DNA of 64,000 nt from Kurthia zopfii (GCF_003143955.1 NZ_QFVS01000009.1:24555-88554), one strand, 5' to 3'. Positions 10,101 through 20,966 are shown, numbered from the stretch's first letter. Notes: generated by a model not told the origin, from the letters alone. Program-made: numbers and translations.

Positions 10101-12215
10101 ATGAAAAGAAGGTTTGGTTTTTTCATGCTCGTACTATCAATGATGCTAGTGCTAGTGGGCTGTAACTCAGCAACTCAAAAAGATGAGGCTGAACAAAGTA
10201 AGAAAGAAACAAATGAAGACAAGTTTTTAAATAAAGTTGATGAGCATTATGCTTATGAATTTGCGAAAAGTTTAGAGCAATTTAAGACGAATGACAAGTT
10301 AGGATATCGAACTGCAGGTTCAGAAGCGGAACTTCAAACCGGCGAACATATTCAAAAAGAGATGAAGAAGCTCGGTTTGCAAGAAGTGACGAAAGATGAA
10401 ATTACAGTAGATTCTTGGACTTTTGAAAAAGCTGACTTAACTTTCAAAAATACTAAAGATGCTAAAGAAGTTGCGGTGCTAGGTGGTTATCAAATTAATT
10501 TTGATACGAAAGGTTCGAAGGAATTTGAAATTGTCTATGCGAACCGAGGAACTGCGAAGGATTTAGAAAATTTAGATGTAAAAGGCAAGTTAGTTTTAAT
10601 AGATATTAATCAACGTGAAGATTGGTGGATTAACTATCCATCTTATCAAGCGCATTTAAAAGGTGCTGCAGCTGTAATTGCGGTACAAAATGGCGGCTAT
10701 GCTGAAGTAGATGATTCAGCATTGAATGCACAAGATATTTGTGGTCCAGATGATGCGCCGGCATTCTCGATGTCACGTAAAAATGCAAAAGAATTGAAGA
10801 AAGTATTAAAAGCGAATAATAATTCGGTAAAAGTAAGTTTAGATGCGAAATCAACAGTGAAGATGGATCAACCAACGTATAATTACTACGGTAAAATCGA
10901 AGGTACAAATAAGGAATCATATATTTTATTATCTGCGCATTATGACTCTTATTTCGACGGATTCCAAGATGATAATTCAGCGATTGGTTTAATGTTAGGT
11001 ATTGCAAAAGCAATGAAGGAAACAGGCTATAAACCAGAGAAAACAATTATTTTCAATGCATTGGCTGCGGAAGAATGGGGCGTATCGAATACGCGTTATG
11101 ACTGGTCAACAGGTGCATTTAATCAAATTTTCAACGTACATCCTGAATGGGCGAAACAAACTTTTGCCAATATTAATTTTGAATTACCAGCATTTGAACA
11201 TATGGATGCAAATGAAATCCGCTCGGTATATGAGTTCAAAGATTTCTTAACGGATTTTGCGACAACCGTTCCTAAAGTGAATGGTATTTATAAAGATGGC
11301 ATTAAAGTAGTAACACCACTACAAACTTGGTCGGATGATTTTTCATTCTCGATTGCAGGGATTCCAGCAATTCGAAATGACTTCCAAGATAGCCAATTCA
11401 TGCATACGCACTATCATTCACAATATGATGATCAAGAAACGTATAATAAAAAAGTTATGAAATATCATATGAATATGTATGGAACACTTGCGATGCAATA
11501 CGATAAACAAGCTGTAACACCATTACATTTCACAACACGATTAGATGAAATGCAAAAAACAATCGATAAAAAAGTGAATGGACAAAGTGATGAGTTAGAA
11601 AAAGCGATTGCACAGACAAAGGAATTAGCAGTAGCGAATGATAAAAAAGTAGATGAAGTGAATGCTTCTTATAAAAAAGCGTACGAAGCAGGAGATATGA
11701 AAGAAGCTCAAAAGATTTTAACAGATCACAAAGTTTTAAACGATCAACTACTTGCGACATTCAAACAAGCACAAGATGATTTAGTTCGTCTAACTTGGGA
11801 AGATGAAGTGATTTTCCCGCATGAACATGCACAAAATAATATCACGAATTTATCGAATGCAATCACAGTTTTAAAAGCAGGGAAAGTGACGAAAGCTCTT
11901 GATGATTCACTGTATTTAATCGATAACAACTGGTATGCATATGACTTCGAAAAAGAAGTGTATGATTACTTCACAAATTACGTGACGGATCAACCAACTG
12001 ACCGCCTAATGTGGGGAGCGGGTCGCATCGTCGGTCATGAAGATTTATACGATGTCATCCATTCGCTACAAAGTAAAAAAGATGGTGACGATGTGAAGAC
12101 GGAAATCGCATCGTTAGAAAAAGCGTTAGAAACGCAAAAAGTACTATTAAAGAAAACAAATAATGAAGAAATCCAAAGTTTAGAGAAATTACAACAGCTT
12201 TTAAAAGCTAAGTAG
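10101..12215 (+). CDS. M28-family zinc aminopeptidase-like lipoprotein
   Basis: A 704-residue exported protein. It has a basic start (MKRR), a hydrophobic core and a lipobox LVGC with Cys21 as the lipidation site, so it should be anchored on the outer face of the membrane. Residues about 110-250 look like a PA (protease-associated) insert. The metallopeptidase part follows. His280 and Asp282 (SAHYDS), Asp291 (DDNS), Glu324-Glu325 (AAEEWG) and His439 (THYHSQYD) match the two-zinc pattern of M28 enzymes. A C-terminal third (about 480-704), Lys/Glu/Asp-rich and probably helical, has no family I recognise; it may be a dimerisation or wall-contact part. Substrate unknown, plausibly peptides taken up as nutrients. 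The gene occupies a position where B. subtilis has a different gene, so it is lineage-specific. It has its own promoter and strong terminator. Confidence 0.82.
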   Translation: MKRRFGFFMLVLSMMLVLVGCNSATQKDEAEQSKKETNEDKFLNKVDEHYAYEFAKSLEQFKTNDKLGYRTAGSEAELQTGEHIQKEMKKLGLQEVTKDEITVDSWTFEKADLTFKNTKDAKEVAVLGGYQINFDTKGSKEFEIVYANRGTAKDLENLDVKGKLVLIDINQREDWWINYPSYQAHLKGAAAVIAVQNGGYAEVDDSALNAQDICGPDDAPAFSMSRKNAKELKKVLKANNNSVKVSLDAKSTVKMDQPTYNYYGKIEGTNKESYILLSAHYDSYFDGFQDDNSAIGLMLGIAKAMKETGYKPEKTIIFNALAAEEWGVSNTRYDWSTGAFNQIFNVHPEWAKQTFANINFELPAFEHMDANEIRSVYEFKDFLTDFATTVPKVNGIYKDGIKVVTPLQTWSDDFSFSIAGIPAIRNDFQDSQFMHTHYHSQYDDQETYNKKVMKYHMNMYGTLAMQYDKQAVTPLHFTTRLDEMQKTIDKKVNGQSDELEKAIAQTKELAVANDKKVDEVNASYKKAYEAGDMKEAQKILTDHKVLNDQLLATFKQAQDDLVRLTWEDEVIFPHEHAQNNITNLSNAITVLKAGKVTKALDDSLYLIDNNWYAYDFEKEVYDYFTNYVTDQPTDRLMWGAGRIVGHEDLYDVIHSLQSKKDGDDVKTEIASLEKALETQKVLLKKTNNEEIQSLEKLQQLLKAK

Positions 12216-12229
12216 TAGAAGTTGGATTG

Positions 12230-12262
12230 AACCTCGAATCGAAAATGATTCGAGGTTTTTTT
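12230..12262 (+). terminator. intrinsic terminator of M28 gene
   Basis: Perfect 11-base stem AACCTCGAATC / GATTCGAGGTT with a six-base loop, followed by T-rich sequence. Confidence 0.9.
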
Positions 12263-12325
12263 ATGTTAAAAGCATTTTTCACATTGGTCACAATAAAAGC
12301 ATATTTCCATAGTTTTAAAAACTTA

Positions 12326-12385
12326 CTTGAAAGAAATAGTGCGCCACTTGTCCGCAGAAAGCATTCGCTAGTTATGAAAAATTGA
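12326..12385 (-). repeat. dispersed palindromic intergenic repeat, subtype 1
   Basis: Read on the minus strand it contains GCGAATGCTTTCTGCGG, then ACAAGTGGCGCAC, then TATTTCTTTC. This matches the copy at 63518-63592 almost base for base over its central 45 bases. It lies in the 317-base gap between the M28 peptidase and yicC. Apart from this copy, that gap holds only the M28 terminator and the yicC promoter. Confidence 0.75.
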
Positions 12386-12490
12386 AAAACTAGATGGATA
12401 ACAAATACAAACAGATAAAATAAATCTAAAATTTGAAACCGTTTTTTTCAAATTGTCGAAGAAAAGGACAAGCAAAACGAATAAAACATA

Positions 12491-12499
12491 TGATATAAT
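12491..12499 (+). promoter_or_regulatory. extended -10 promoter for yicC-gmk-rpoZ
   Basis: TGATATAAT is a TG-n-TATAAT extended -10 element, 34 bases before the yicC start. No convincing -35 hexamer is seen, which extended -10 promoters tolerate. Confidence 0.6.
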
Positions 12500-12532
12500 T
12501 AATCTATTATGCAAAGAAGGATGTGACTGACC

Positions 12533-13408
12533 TTGGTGCGAAGTATGACTGGTTTTGGCAGGGGTGTCACAATGACGGAACAATTTCAGCTCACGGTTGA
12601 GATTCGCTCCGTAAATCATCGGTTTTTAGAAGTGTCTACGAAGTTCCCAAAGGAATGGGTAGAAGCCGAGATTCATACTAAGAAGCTACTATCATCTTTA
12701 CTCTCAAGAGGGAAATTAGATGTATTCGTACATGTAAAGCAGAACGAACAACAAGCGCCGAAAATCAAAGTGAATTTACCAACCCTACTCGCGTATAAAG
12801 AAGCGAGAGAAGAAGTGAATAGCATTTTACCTTTAACAAAGGAATGGTCAATGCAAGAAATATTAGCCATTTCGGATGCTTTGATTGTTGAATCAGCTGA
12901 AACACCAAATGAAGTAATTTTACAAGCTGTGAATATCGCAGTGGATGAAGCAGCGCAATCGCTCATTTCGATGAGAGAACGAGAAGGTCAGCAACTATAC
13001 GAAGTTGTCAAAGGATTTAGAGCAGAACTTATGCAGCATATTGAGGACATACGCCAAGTATCATCTCAAGCTGTCGATAAGTATCGTCAAAAGCTCCTGC
13101 AAAGACTACAAGAATTTACGACGAGTGAAGTCATTGAAGACCGTTTATTAACGGAGATTGCAGTGTTTGCAGAGAGAGTAGATATTGCAGAAGAATTGGA
13201 TCGACTGACGAGCCATTTTGAACAATTAGCAGAAACATTGAATGAAACTGGTCCGATTGGCCGAAAATTAGATTTCCTCTCACAAGAAATTCATCGAGAG
13301 ATCAATACAATCGGTTCTAAAAATCAATCATCAGTTGCTTCAATAGCAGTTGTACAAGCAAAATCTACACTTGAAAAATTGAGAGAACAAGTACAAAATA
13401 TTGAATAA
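12533..13408 (+). CDS. yicC: YicC/YloC family endoribonuclease
   Basis: Member of the YicC family, recently recognised as hexameric endoribonucleases involved in RNA turnover. The N-terminus RSMTGFGRG is the family hallmark, and the C-terminal 90 residues (GRKLDFLSQEIHREINTIGSK) form the conserved DUF1732 part. The TTG start gives MVRSMTGFGRG, aligning with Bacillus orthologues (MI-SMTG). GTG 12536 is nearly equivalent; ATG 12545 would drop conserved residues. AAAGAAGG lies 12 bases upstream. It is followed by gmk after only 49 bases, with no room for remA, which separates them in Bacillus. Confidence 0.92.
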   Translation: MVRSMTGFGRGVTMTEQFQLTVEIRSVNHRFLEVSTKFPKEWVEAEIHTKKLLSSLLSRGKLDVFVHVKQNEQQAPKIKVNLPTLLAYKEAREEVNSILPLTKEWSMQEILAISDALIVESAETPNEVILQAVNIAVDEAAQSLISMREREGQQLYEVVKGFRAELMQHIEDIRQVSSQAVDKYRQKLLQRLQEFTTSEVIEDRLLTEIAVFAERVDIAEELDRLTSHFEQLAETLNETGPIGRKLDFLSQEIHREINTIGSKNQSSVASIAVVQAKSTLEKLREQVQNIE

Positions 13409-13442
13409 TTATGTTATTAGTAGTATCATTAATTATTTGTAA

Positions 13443-14075
<633 letters not shown>

Positions 14076-14081
14076 TATAAC

Positions 14082-14306
14082 ATGTTATATCCATCAGTAG
14101 ATAAATTAAAAACTAAAATCGATTCAAAATATTCTTTAGTGAGCCTTGCATCTAAACGTGCGCGCGCTATGCAAGAAGGTAGTTCAGAACGCCTTTCTTC
14201 ATATGAATCACACAAAAACGTAGGGAAAGCGCTTGAAGAAGTAGCTGCTGGCGTTTTAACTCAAGTAAAACAAGATGAAAAAGCAATTTACGAGGATGAA
14301 GTTTAA
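14082..14306 (+). CDS. rpoZ: RNA polymerase omega subunit
   Basis: Small subunit that helps fold and assemble the beta' subunit of RNA polymerase. The core LVSLASKRARAMQEG is the conserved omega motif, with the basic helix that contacts beta'. It has 74 residues, slightly longer than B. subtilis. It is preceded by AAGGAGAG and couples gmk to the coaBC-priA group; that linkage is standard in Bacillota. Confidence 0.95.
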   Translation: MLYPSVDKLKTKIDSKYSLVSLASKRARAMQEGSSERLSSYESHKNVGKALEEVAAGVLTQVKQDEKAIYEDEV

Positions 14307-14326
14307 TCTCGAGACGGCAGAGAGAG

Positions 14327-14361
14327 GCTCCCAGAGAAGATGATTCTTTGGGAGCTACTTT
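14327..14361 (+). terminator. possible weak terminator between rpoZ and coaBC
   Basis: Ten-base stem GCTCCCAGAG / CTTTGGGAGC (one wobble) with a weak TACTTTTG tail. It may allow partial read-through into coaBC. Confidence 0.5.
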
Positions 14362-14407
14362 TGTATAAATAGAACAATTTTGTAAAAGGACAGAGAGGAT
14401 GAATCAA

Positions 14408-15607
14408 ATGTTAACGAATAAAAAAATCTTACTTTGTGTAACAGGTGGAATCGCCGTTTATAAAGCGGTTGCCCTAGTTAGTAAATTAACGCAAGCGGGT
14501 GCAACTGTAAAAGTGATCTTGTCGGAATCAGCGATGGAATTTGTTCAACCATTAAGCTTTCAAGTGATGAGTAAAAATGATGTGTATTTCGATACTTTTG
14601 ACGAAAAAGATTCATCTGTCATCGCACATATTGATCTGGCGGATTGGGCGGATTTAATTATAGTAGCCCCTGCAACAGCTAATTCAATTGGCAAACTAGC
14701 AAATGGTATTGCAGATAATATGATTACGACAACATTATTAGCCGCGACTGCACCAGTATGGATTGCACCAGCGATGAATGTACATATGTATGATCATCCT
14801 GCGGTTATTCGAAATATAAATCAACTTGCTGCGGATGGTTACCAATTCATAGAACCATCAGAAGGCTATTTAGCTTGTGGCTATGTTGGTAAAGGTCGAT
14901 TAGAAGAGCCTGAAAAAATTACTGCATTAGCTTCGAAATTTTTTGAACCGAAAGAGCAGCCTTTAAAAGGAAAAAAAGTCATTGTCACAGCTGGCCCAAC
15001 TAGAGAACGCATTGATCCAGTACGCTATTTAAGTAATTTCTCGACAGGTAAAATGGGATATGCAATGGCGAAAGCAGCGCGTGGTCTAGGCGCAAATGTC
15101 ACGCTTGTTTCAGGGCCTGTCGCTTTAGCAAAACCAGCAGGAATCAATGTTGTAGATGTAGAAAGTGCTGAGGAAATGCTTCAAGCGGTGCTAGCGGAAT
15201 ACGATGACTGTTCGATTGCGATTAAAACGGCAGCGGTAGCAGATTACCGTCCGAAAAATCAAATGGGTCAAAAGATGAAGAAACAAGAAGGCGATGCAGC
15301 CATTGAGTTAGAAAGAACGACAGATATCTTGAAAACTCTCGGTGAGAGAAAACAAAATCAGTTGTTAATTGGTTTTGCTGCTGAAACAAATGATGTCCTA
15401 CACTATGCTGAAGGTAAGTTGAAGAAGAAAAATGCGGATTATATCGTGGCGAATGATGTATCTAAAACGGATCGTGGATTTGGTGCAGATGAAAATACGG
15501 TAACGATTGTCGGCAAGAATGATTTTCTAAAAAGCTACCCTTCGGAAAATAAAGAGCAGTTAGCGAAAAAGGTTTTGGCAGACATTATTAAAAGAGAAGG
15601 GCTTTAA
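14408..15607 (+). CDS. coaBC: bifunctional phosphopantothenoylcysteine synthase/decarboxylase
   Basis: Joins cysteine to 4'-phosphopantothenate (CoaB, using CTP) and decarboxylates the product (CoaC, FMN), giving phosphopantetheine for coenzyme A. The N-terminal flavoprotein half begins KKILLCVTGGIAVYKA and has APAMNVHMYDHPA with the catalytic His. The C-terminal CoaB half begins near residue 185 with KKVIVTAGPTRERIDPVRY. ATG 14408 gives 399 residues and MLTNKKILLC, matching Bacillus. An in-frame ATG three codons earlier lies directly against the AGAGAGG ribosome binding site and is unlikely. priA starts two bases after the stop. Confidence 0.95.
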   Translation: MLTNKKILLCVTGGIAVYKAVALVSKLTQAGATVKVILSESAMEFVQPLSFQVMSKNDVYFDTFDEKDSSVIAHIDLADWADLIIVAPATANSIGKLANGIADNMITTTLLAATAPVWIAPAMNVHMYDHPAVIRNINQLAADGYQFIEPSEGYLACGYVGKGRLEEPEKITALASKFFEPKEQPLKGKKVIVTAGPTRERIDPVRYLSNFSTGKMGYAMAKAARGLGANVTLVSGPVALAKPAGINVVDVESAEEMLQAVLAEYDDCSIAIKTAAVADYRPKNQMGQKMKKQEGDAAIELERTTDILKTLGERKQNQLLIGFAAETNDVLHYAEGKLKKKNADYIVANDVSKTDRGFGADENTVTIVGKNDFLKSYPSENKEQLAKKVLADIIKREGL

Positions 15608-15609
15608 TA

Positions 15610-18018
15610 ATGATTGCTCAAGTGATCGTCGATGTATCGGCGTATCCAGTAGACAGACCTTTTGACTATCTTGTCCCGCAAAATATGGAGCAACTGATCG
15701 AAGCTGGGTGTCGTGTCAAAGTACCTTTTGGTCATCGTGATGTTTTAGGGTTTGTCGTTGGATTTGTAGATGAGACAGACGTTCCTCAAAATAAGTTGAA
15801 GCAAGTTTCAAAACTATTGGACATTGAACCAGTTATTACTGAAGAAATGTTAGCGATGTCAAAATGGATGACGCATAAAACGCTTTGCTATGAAATTGAT
15901 GCGCTTCAAGTCATGCTACCTTCTGCTTTACGTGCAAAATACGAAAAGAACGTACAGTTACTCGTTGAACTTAATCAAATCGATCCACAATTAGCTGCTC
16001 AATTTGGTCAAAAAACGGTCGTTCCTTATAAGAAATTCGAAAATGCTCAACTTCTTGAAGTGTTGAAATCTTCTATTAAAAAGCAGCAACTTCAAACTGT
16101 GACAGTCGTAAAACAGCAAGGAAAGATGAAATCTGTTCGTAAATTTGAGGTGCAGGATGATGCACAACAATTACAAACGATTAATGAACAACTTTCGAAT
16201 CGTGCGAAAAAGCAAAAACAAGCGATTGAATGGCTTTCAAATCATATTGGCGAGCGTTTTACACCACAGGAATTACTGAAACAAGCGGGGATTTCAGCAT
16301 CTGTTTTAAAAGCGATTGCGGAGTTAGGTGTTGGACGATTTATTGATGAAGAAACGTACCGTGATCCATTTTCTCACGAAGTAGGGCATACGAAAGCACT
16401 TCAATTAACGGAAGAGCAATCGACTGCGCTGAGTGATATTACAACGACGATGAATCAGCAAAAAGCAACTACATTCCTACTGCATGGCGTTACGGGTAGT
16501 GGTAAGACGGAAGTTTATTTACAAGCTATTCAAAAAACTATTAATGAAGGCAAGGAAGCGATCGTACTCGTTCCTGAAATTTCATTAACGCCAATGATGA
16601 CGGAACGATTCCGCGGAAGATTTGGTGAATTAGTAGCGGTTATGCATAGTGGCCTGTCGCAAGGTGAGAAATATGATGAATGGCGTAAAATCCAAAGAGG
16701 CGAAGTGAAAGTAGTTGTAGGTGCGCGATCGGCTATTTTTGCACCATTTACAAATGTTGGCCTCATTATATTAGACGAAGAACATGAATCGACTTATAAA
16801 CAGGAGGATACGCCTCGCTATCATGCGAGAGATGTCGCAATTTGGCGTAGCGAATTTTATAACTGTCCGGTTATTTTAGGTAGTGCTACACCAGCTTTGG
16901 AAAGTTTTGCGAGAGCGCAAAAGGGTGTTTATCATTTACTCAGTTTGAAACAACGCGCGAAATCACAAGCGCTACCGGTTGTTGAAATCGTCGATATGCG
17001 AGATGAATTGCATAAAGGAAATCGTTCGATGTTTTCGATTAGTTTAGCGGAAGCAATACGCCAAAGATTGGAAAGAAAAGAGCAAATGGTTCTCTTTTTA
17101 AACCGACGTGGATATTCATCGTTCGTTTTATGCCGAGATTGTGGTACAGTGGTACAATGTCAAAATTGTGATATTTCACTTACCTATCATAGAAGTTCTG
17201 AAAAATTAAGATGCCATTACTGCGGCTATGAAGAGCATGTGCCAACTGAATGCCCAGAATGTCAAAGTGAGCATATTCGATTTTTTGGGACAGGTACGCA
17301 GAAAATCGAGAGCGAAATTTACAAAGTTTTCCCAGAAGCACGTGTCATTCGTATGGACGTAGATACGACAAGACAAAAAGGTGCGCATGAACGATTATTG
17401 GAAGATTTCGGTGCAGGTAAGGCAGATATACTTTTAGGAACGCAGATGATTGCGAAAGGATTAGATTTTCCAAACATTACATTGGTTGGTGTCATGAGTG
17501 CGGATACTTCATTGAACTTACCAGATTTCAGAGCTGCTGAAAAAACGTATCAATTATTGACGCAAGTAAGTGGCCGTGCTGGCAGACATGAATTACCGGG
17601 AGAGGTTATAATTCAAACTTATACGCCTGAACATTACGCGATTGAATTAGCACAAGCGCAGATTTTCGAGCCTTTTTATGATCAAGAGATGACCTTGAGA
17701 AGAAGATTCGCATATCCGCCATATTTCTATGTTGTCCTTATTCAAATTAGTCATGAAGATGTGATGAAAGCAGCAGAGTATGCAGGTTTAGCAAGTGATT
17801 TCGTGAGACAGAATTTGTCGAATCAAGTACAGCTTATTGGACCAACTGCGGCATCAATCAGTCGCATCCAAAATAGATATCGCTACCAATGTTTGATAAA
17901 ATATAAAAGAGAACCTCAATTGAATGACGTTTTGAAAAAATTAATTAAGTTATACCGTACAGATTGGATTAAGAAAGGTGTCTTAATGACAGTTGATTTA
18001 GACCCATCATCCTTCTAG
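15610..18018 (+). CDS. priA: primosomal replication restart helicase PriA
   Basis: Superfamily 2 DNA helicase that reloads the replisome at stalled or repaired forks. The order is: N-terminal 3'-end and DNA-binding domains (1 to about 200), Walker A GVTGSGKTEVY (near residue 295), DEEH box (near 390), and a zinc-binding insert with eight cysteines in CxxC pairs (CRDC, CQNC, CHYC, CPEC; near 505-555). Helicase motif V/VI (LTQVSGRAGRHELPG) and a C-terminal domain follow. Length (802) is typical. GAAGGG precedes the ATG. It sits between coaBC and def, as in Bacillus. Confidence 0.97.
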   Translation: MIAQVIVDVSAYPVDRPFDYLVPQNMEQLIEAGCRVKVPFGHRDVLGFVVGFVDETDVPQNKLKQVSKLLDIEPVITEEMLAMSKWMTHKTLCYEIDALQVMLPSALRAKYEKNVQLLVELNQIDPQLAAQFGQKTVVPYKKFENAQLLEVLKSSIKKQQLQTVTVVKQQGKMKSVRKFEVQDDAQQLQTINEQLSNRAKKQKQAIEWLSNHIGERFTPQELLKQAGISASVLKAIAELGVGRFIDEETYRDPFSHEVGHTKALQLTEEQSTALSDITTTMNQQKATTFLLHGVTGSGKTEVYLQAIQKTINEGKEAIVLVPEISLTPMMTERFRGRFGELVAVMHSGLSQGEKYDEWRKIQRGEVKVVVGARSAIFAPFTNVGLIILDEEHESTYKQEDTPRYHARDVAIWRSEFYNCPVILGSATPALESFARAQKGVYHLLSLKQRAKSQALPVVEIVDMRDELHKGNRSMFSISLAEAIRQRLERKEQMVLFLNRRGYSSFVLCRDCGTVVQCQNCDISLTYHRSSEKLRCHYCGYEEHVPTECPECQSEHIRFFGTGTQKIESEIYKVFPEARVIRMDVDTTRQKGAHERLLEDFGAGKADILLGTQMIAKGLDFPNITLVGVMSADTSLNLPDFRAAEKTYQLLTQVSGRAGRHELPGEVIIQTYTPEHYAIELAQAQIFEPFYDQEMTLRRRFAYPPYFYVVLIQISHEDVMKAAEYAGLASDFVRQNLSNQVQLIGPTAASISRIQNRYRYQCLIKYKREPQLNDVLKKLIKLYRTDWIKKGVLMTVDLDPSSF

Positions 18019-18042
18019 TACGTTAGAAAAGAGGAAAATAAA

Positions 18043-18537
18043 TTGCTATTAACAATTATTGAAAACCCAGCAGAGGTGTTATCAACATCTGCAAAAGAAG
18101 TTACAAAATTTGATGAGAAATTAGCTACGCTTCTTGATCATATGTATGAAACAATGGTTGAGTCTGATGGAGTTGGAATCGCAGCTCCTCAAGTAAACGA
18201 AGGCATCCGCGCAGCGGTACTTGAATTAGGCGAAGAGCGTGAAGTATTAGAAGTTATCAACCCAGTAATTACGGAGTATTCTGTTGATACGAATGTTGAT
18301 TTAGAAGGTTGCCTAAGCTTCCCAGGACTTTTCGGAGAGGTAGAGCGTTCAAACGGTGTACGTGTAGAAGCACAGGATCGTGACGGTAACCTATTCCAAA
18401 TTGAAGCATATGATTATGACGCGCGCGTTCTGCAACATGAAATCGATCATTTAAATGGTATTCTTTTTGATTCTAAATTAATTCGCATTTTAACGGATGA
18501 AGAATTGGAGCAATTATACGCTGAGGAGGAAGAATAA
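18043..18537 (+). CDS. def: peptide deformylase
   Basis: Fe/Zn metalloenzyme that removes the formyl group from new polypeptides. All three motifs are present: [17 protein letters not shown] with metal ligand Cys90, and QHEIDHLNG with His132, Glu133 and His136. It starts at TTG with GAGGAAAA upstream; no ATG or GTG is available nearby. It has 164 residues, as in the Bacillus def of this locus. It is followed after two bases by fmt, the formyltransferase that installs the group it removes. Confidence 0.96.
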   Translation: MLLTIIENPAEVLSTSAKEVTKFDEKLATLLDHMYETMVESDGVGIAAPQVNEGIRAAVLELGEEREVLEVINPVITEYSVDTNVDLEGCLSFPGLFGEVERSNGVRVEAQDRDGNLFQIEAYDYDARVLQHEIDHLNGILFDSKLIRILTDEELEQLYAEEEE

Positions 18538-18539
18538 TT

Positions 18540-19481
18540 ATGACATCCATCGTATTTATGGGAACACCTCAGTTTTCTGTACCCGTTCTACAAATGTTAC
18601 ATGATGAAGGTTATGACATTAAAGCAGTTGTTACACAGCCAGATCGTCCAGTAGGTCGCAAGCGTGTACTAACGCCTCCACCAGTAAAAGCAGCGGCTGT
18701 AGAATTAGGCTTACCTGTTATTCAACCTGAAAAGTTACGCGGTTCTGAAGAATTACAAGAAATTATCGCTTTAAATGCTGATATTGTTGTAACAGCAGCT
18801 TTCGGTCAAATTTTACCGAAGGAATTACTTGATGCGCCAAAATTGGGTTGTATTAATGTTCATGCTTCATTACTTCCGAAATACCGTGGTGGCGCGCCCA
18901 TTCACCAAGCTGTCTTAGATGATGAATCAGAAACAGGCGTAACGATTATGTATATGGCTGTGAAATTAGATGCAGGAGATATTATTTCTCAAAAATCTAT
19001 GGCGATTGAAGACCATCATACAACAGGTCAATTATTTGATGAACTCAGTATTATTGGACGCGATCTATTGAAAGAAACATTACCTAAAATCATCGCAGGT
19101 ACGAATGATCGTATCGTTCAAGATGAAAGTAAAGTGACTTTTGCCTCGAATATTTCTCGCGAACAAGAACGTATTGATTGGTCGAAAAATGCACGTCAAA
19201 TCTTTAATCAAGTACGTGGCTTAAATTCATGGCCGGTTGCTTATACAACTTTAAATGACGAAAATGTAAAACTGTGGGCAACGAGAGTTTCAGAAGAAAA
19301 AACAACTGAAGCACCTGGTACAGTTATTGCAAAATCGAAGAAATACTTCACTGTTGCGACAGGAGAAGGTCAAGCACTAGACATTCTAGAATTACAACCA
19401 GCAGGTAAAAAAGCGATGCCAGCAGTCAATTATTTGAATGGTGTAGGATCAAAATTGGAGATTGGGGATCACTTTGAATGA
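18540..19481 (+). CDS. fmt: methionyl-tRNA formyltransferase
   Basis: Formylates Met-tRNAfMet with 10-formyltetrahydrofolate for translation initiation. The N-terminal Rossmann domain carries the catalytic site [17 protein letters not shown] (Asn/His/Asp triad) near residues 107-125. A C-terminal OB-like tRNA-binding domain begins around residue 205. It has 313 residues. GAGGAGGAAG is upstream. The stop overlaps the rsmB start (ATGA). Confidence 0.97.
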   Translation: MTSIVFMGTPQFSVPVLQMLHDEGYDIKAVVTQPDRPVGRKRVLTPPPVKAAAVELGLPVIQPEKLRGSEELQEIIALNADIVVTAAFGQILPKELLDAPKLGCINVHASLLPKYRGGAPIHQAVLDDESETGVTIMYMAVKLDAGDIISQKSMAIEDHHTTGQLFDELSIIGRDLLKETLPKIIAGTNDRIVQDESKVTFASNISREQERIDWSKNARQIFNQVRGLNSWPVAYTTLNDENVKLWATRVSEEKTTEAPGTVIAKSKKYFTVATGEGQALDILELQPAGKKAMPAVNYLNGVGSKLEIGDHFE

Positions 19482-20899
19482 GCAAAATAAAAACTGAGAA
19501 AAAACGTGAAAGACAAGCAGCACACGCTGAGAGAAAAGCGAATAAGAAAAAAGCTAAACCAGCAATTTGGGATGGTAATGTTCGTGATGCCGCTTTAACA
19601 ATTCTATTATCTGTTGATCAAAATCAAGCTTATAGTAACTTGTTATTGCACCAAACGATCGAAAAATACAAAATCGACAAAAAAGACCGTGGTTTATTAA
19701 CGGAATTAACTTACGGTACTTTGCAATACAAAATGACTTTAGATTTCTATTTAGAGCCATATGTACGCGGGAAATTAGATGAATGGGTTCGTTGGTTATT
19801 ACGTTTATCACTTTATCAAATCGCCTATTTGGACAAAATTCCAGACCATGCGGCTGTAAATGAAGCAGTTGAGATTGCGAAACACCGTGCGCGTCACCGT
19901 GGTGTAAGTGCTACAGTGAATGGTATTTTACGTTCAATTTTACGTGAAGGTGTTCGTGATACAACTTCGATTAAAGATGATGCAACACGTATTTCGATTG
20001 AAACAAGTCATCCTGAATGGTTAGTACGCCGTTATATCGAAGGCTTCGGTTTTGAGAAAACGGAAGATTTATTAATCGAAAATAACTTCCCACCACTTCA
20101 AACTGTACGTGTGAATAGCATGAAGGCAGATACAACAAAAGGTCTTGAAACACTATGGGCAGAAGAATATTCTGTAAAACGTAGTAGTACAATTCCTGAA
20201 TGTCTTCATATTATCGAAGGTCAACCAGCACGTTCAAAAGCTTTTGCAGATGGTGTTATTACGATTCAAGATGAAAGTTCAATGATTCCTGCATATGCTT
20301 TAGATGTGAAACCAGGTATGCGCGTATTCGATATGTGTGCAGCACCAGGTGGTAAAACAACGCATATTGCGGAAAAAATGAATAATGAAGGTGAATTAAT
20401 CGCGACAGATTTACACCAGCATAAAATGAAGTTAATTCAACAAAATGCAGATCGTCTTGGCCTGTCAGTTATTAAACCAGAAGTTTTAGATGGCAGAAAA
20501 GCAAAAGATCATTTCGAAAAAGAATCATTCGACCGTATTTTGGTAGATGCACCATGTAGTGGATTAGGTGTCATTCGCCGTAAACCAGATATTAAATATA
20601 CGAAATCAGTTGAAGACTTCGCGTCATTACACGCTATTCAACTAGATTTATTAGATTCTGCTTACGAATTATTAAAAGTTCAAGGCAAAATGGTTTACAG
20701 TACGTGTACAATTGATAAAATGGAGAACGACGGAACGGTTGAAGCGTTTTTAGCAAAACATCCAGATATGGAACTTGCGCCGGTTGAAAATGCACCAGAA
20801 GCATTACCACAATTACGTGAAAATGGTATGATGCAAGTATTCCCTCAAGACTTCAACAGTGACGGATTCTTTGTCGCAGCATTCGTGAAAAAAGGGTAA
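19478..20899 (+). CDS. rsmB: 16S rRNA (cytosine-967-C5)-methyltransferase
   Basis: SAM-dependent m5C methyltransferase of 16S rRNA. It has a NusB-like N-terminal RNA-binding domain ([20 protein letters not shown] onwards), a linker and a Rossmann methyltransferase domain. The latter has SAM-binding [12 protein letters not shown], motif [15 protein letters not shown] (Cys) and motif [12 protein letters not shown] with the catalytic Cys. At 473 residues it is longer than the roughly 447 of B. subtilis. The extra piece is a Lys/Arg-rich tail of about 30 residues before the NusB domain. There is no internal in-frame start codon in that tail, so the extension looks real. The start overlaps fmt by four bases. 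Confidence 0.94.
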   Translation: MSKIKTEKKRERQAAHAERKANKKKAKPAIWDGNVRDAALTILLSVDQNQAYSNLLLHQTIEKYKIDKKDRGLLTELTYGTLQYKMTLDFYLEPYVRGKLDEWVRWLLRLSLYQIAYLDKIPDHAAVNEAVEIAKHRARHRGVSATVNGILRSILREGVRDTTSIKDDATRISIETSHPEWLVRRYIEGFGFEKTEDLLIENNFPPLQTVRVNSMKADTTKGLETLWAEEYSVKRSSTIPECLHIIEGQPARSKAFADGVITIQDESSMIPAYALDVKPGMRVFDMCAAPGGKTTHIAEKMNNEGELIATDLHQHKMKLIQQNADRLGLSVIKPEVLDGRKAKDHFEKESFDRILVDAPCSGLGVIRRKPDIKYTKSVEDFASLHAIQLDLLDSAYELLKVQGKMVYSTCTIDKMENDGTVEAFLAKHPDMELAPVENAPEALPQLRENGMMQVFPQDFNSDGFFVAAFVKKG

Positions 20900-20966
20900 T
20901 TTTTTTAAATAAACTAAGTGCTGAACAGGCATTGCCTCTAAGCCAAAATGTTAGGAGATTCCAACA

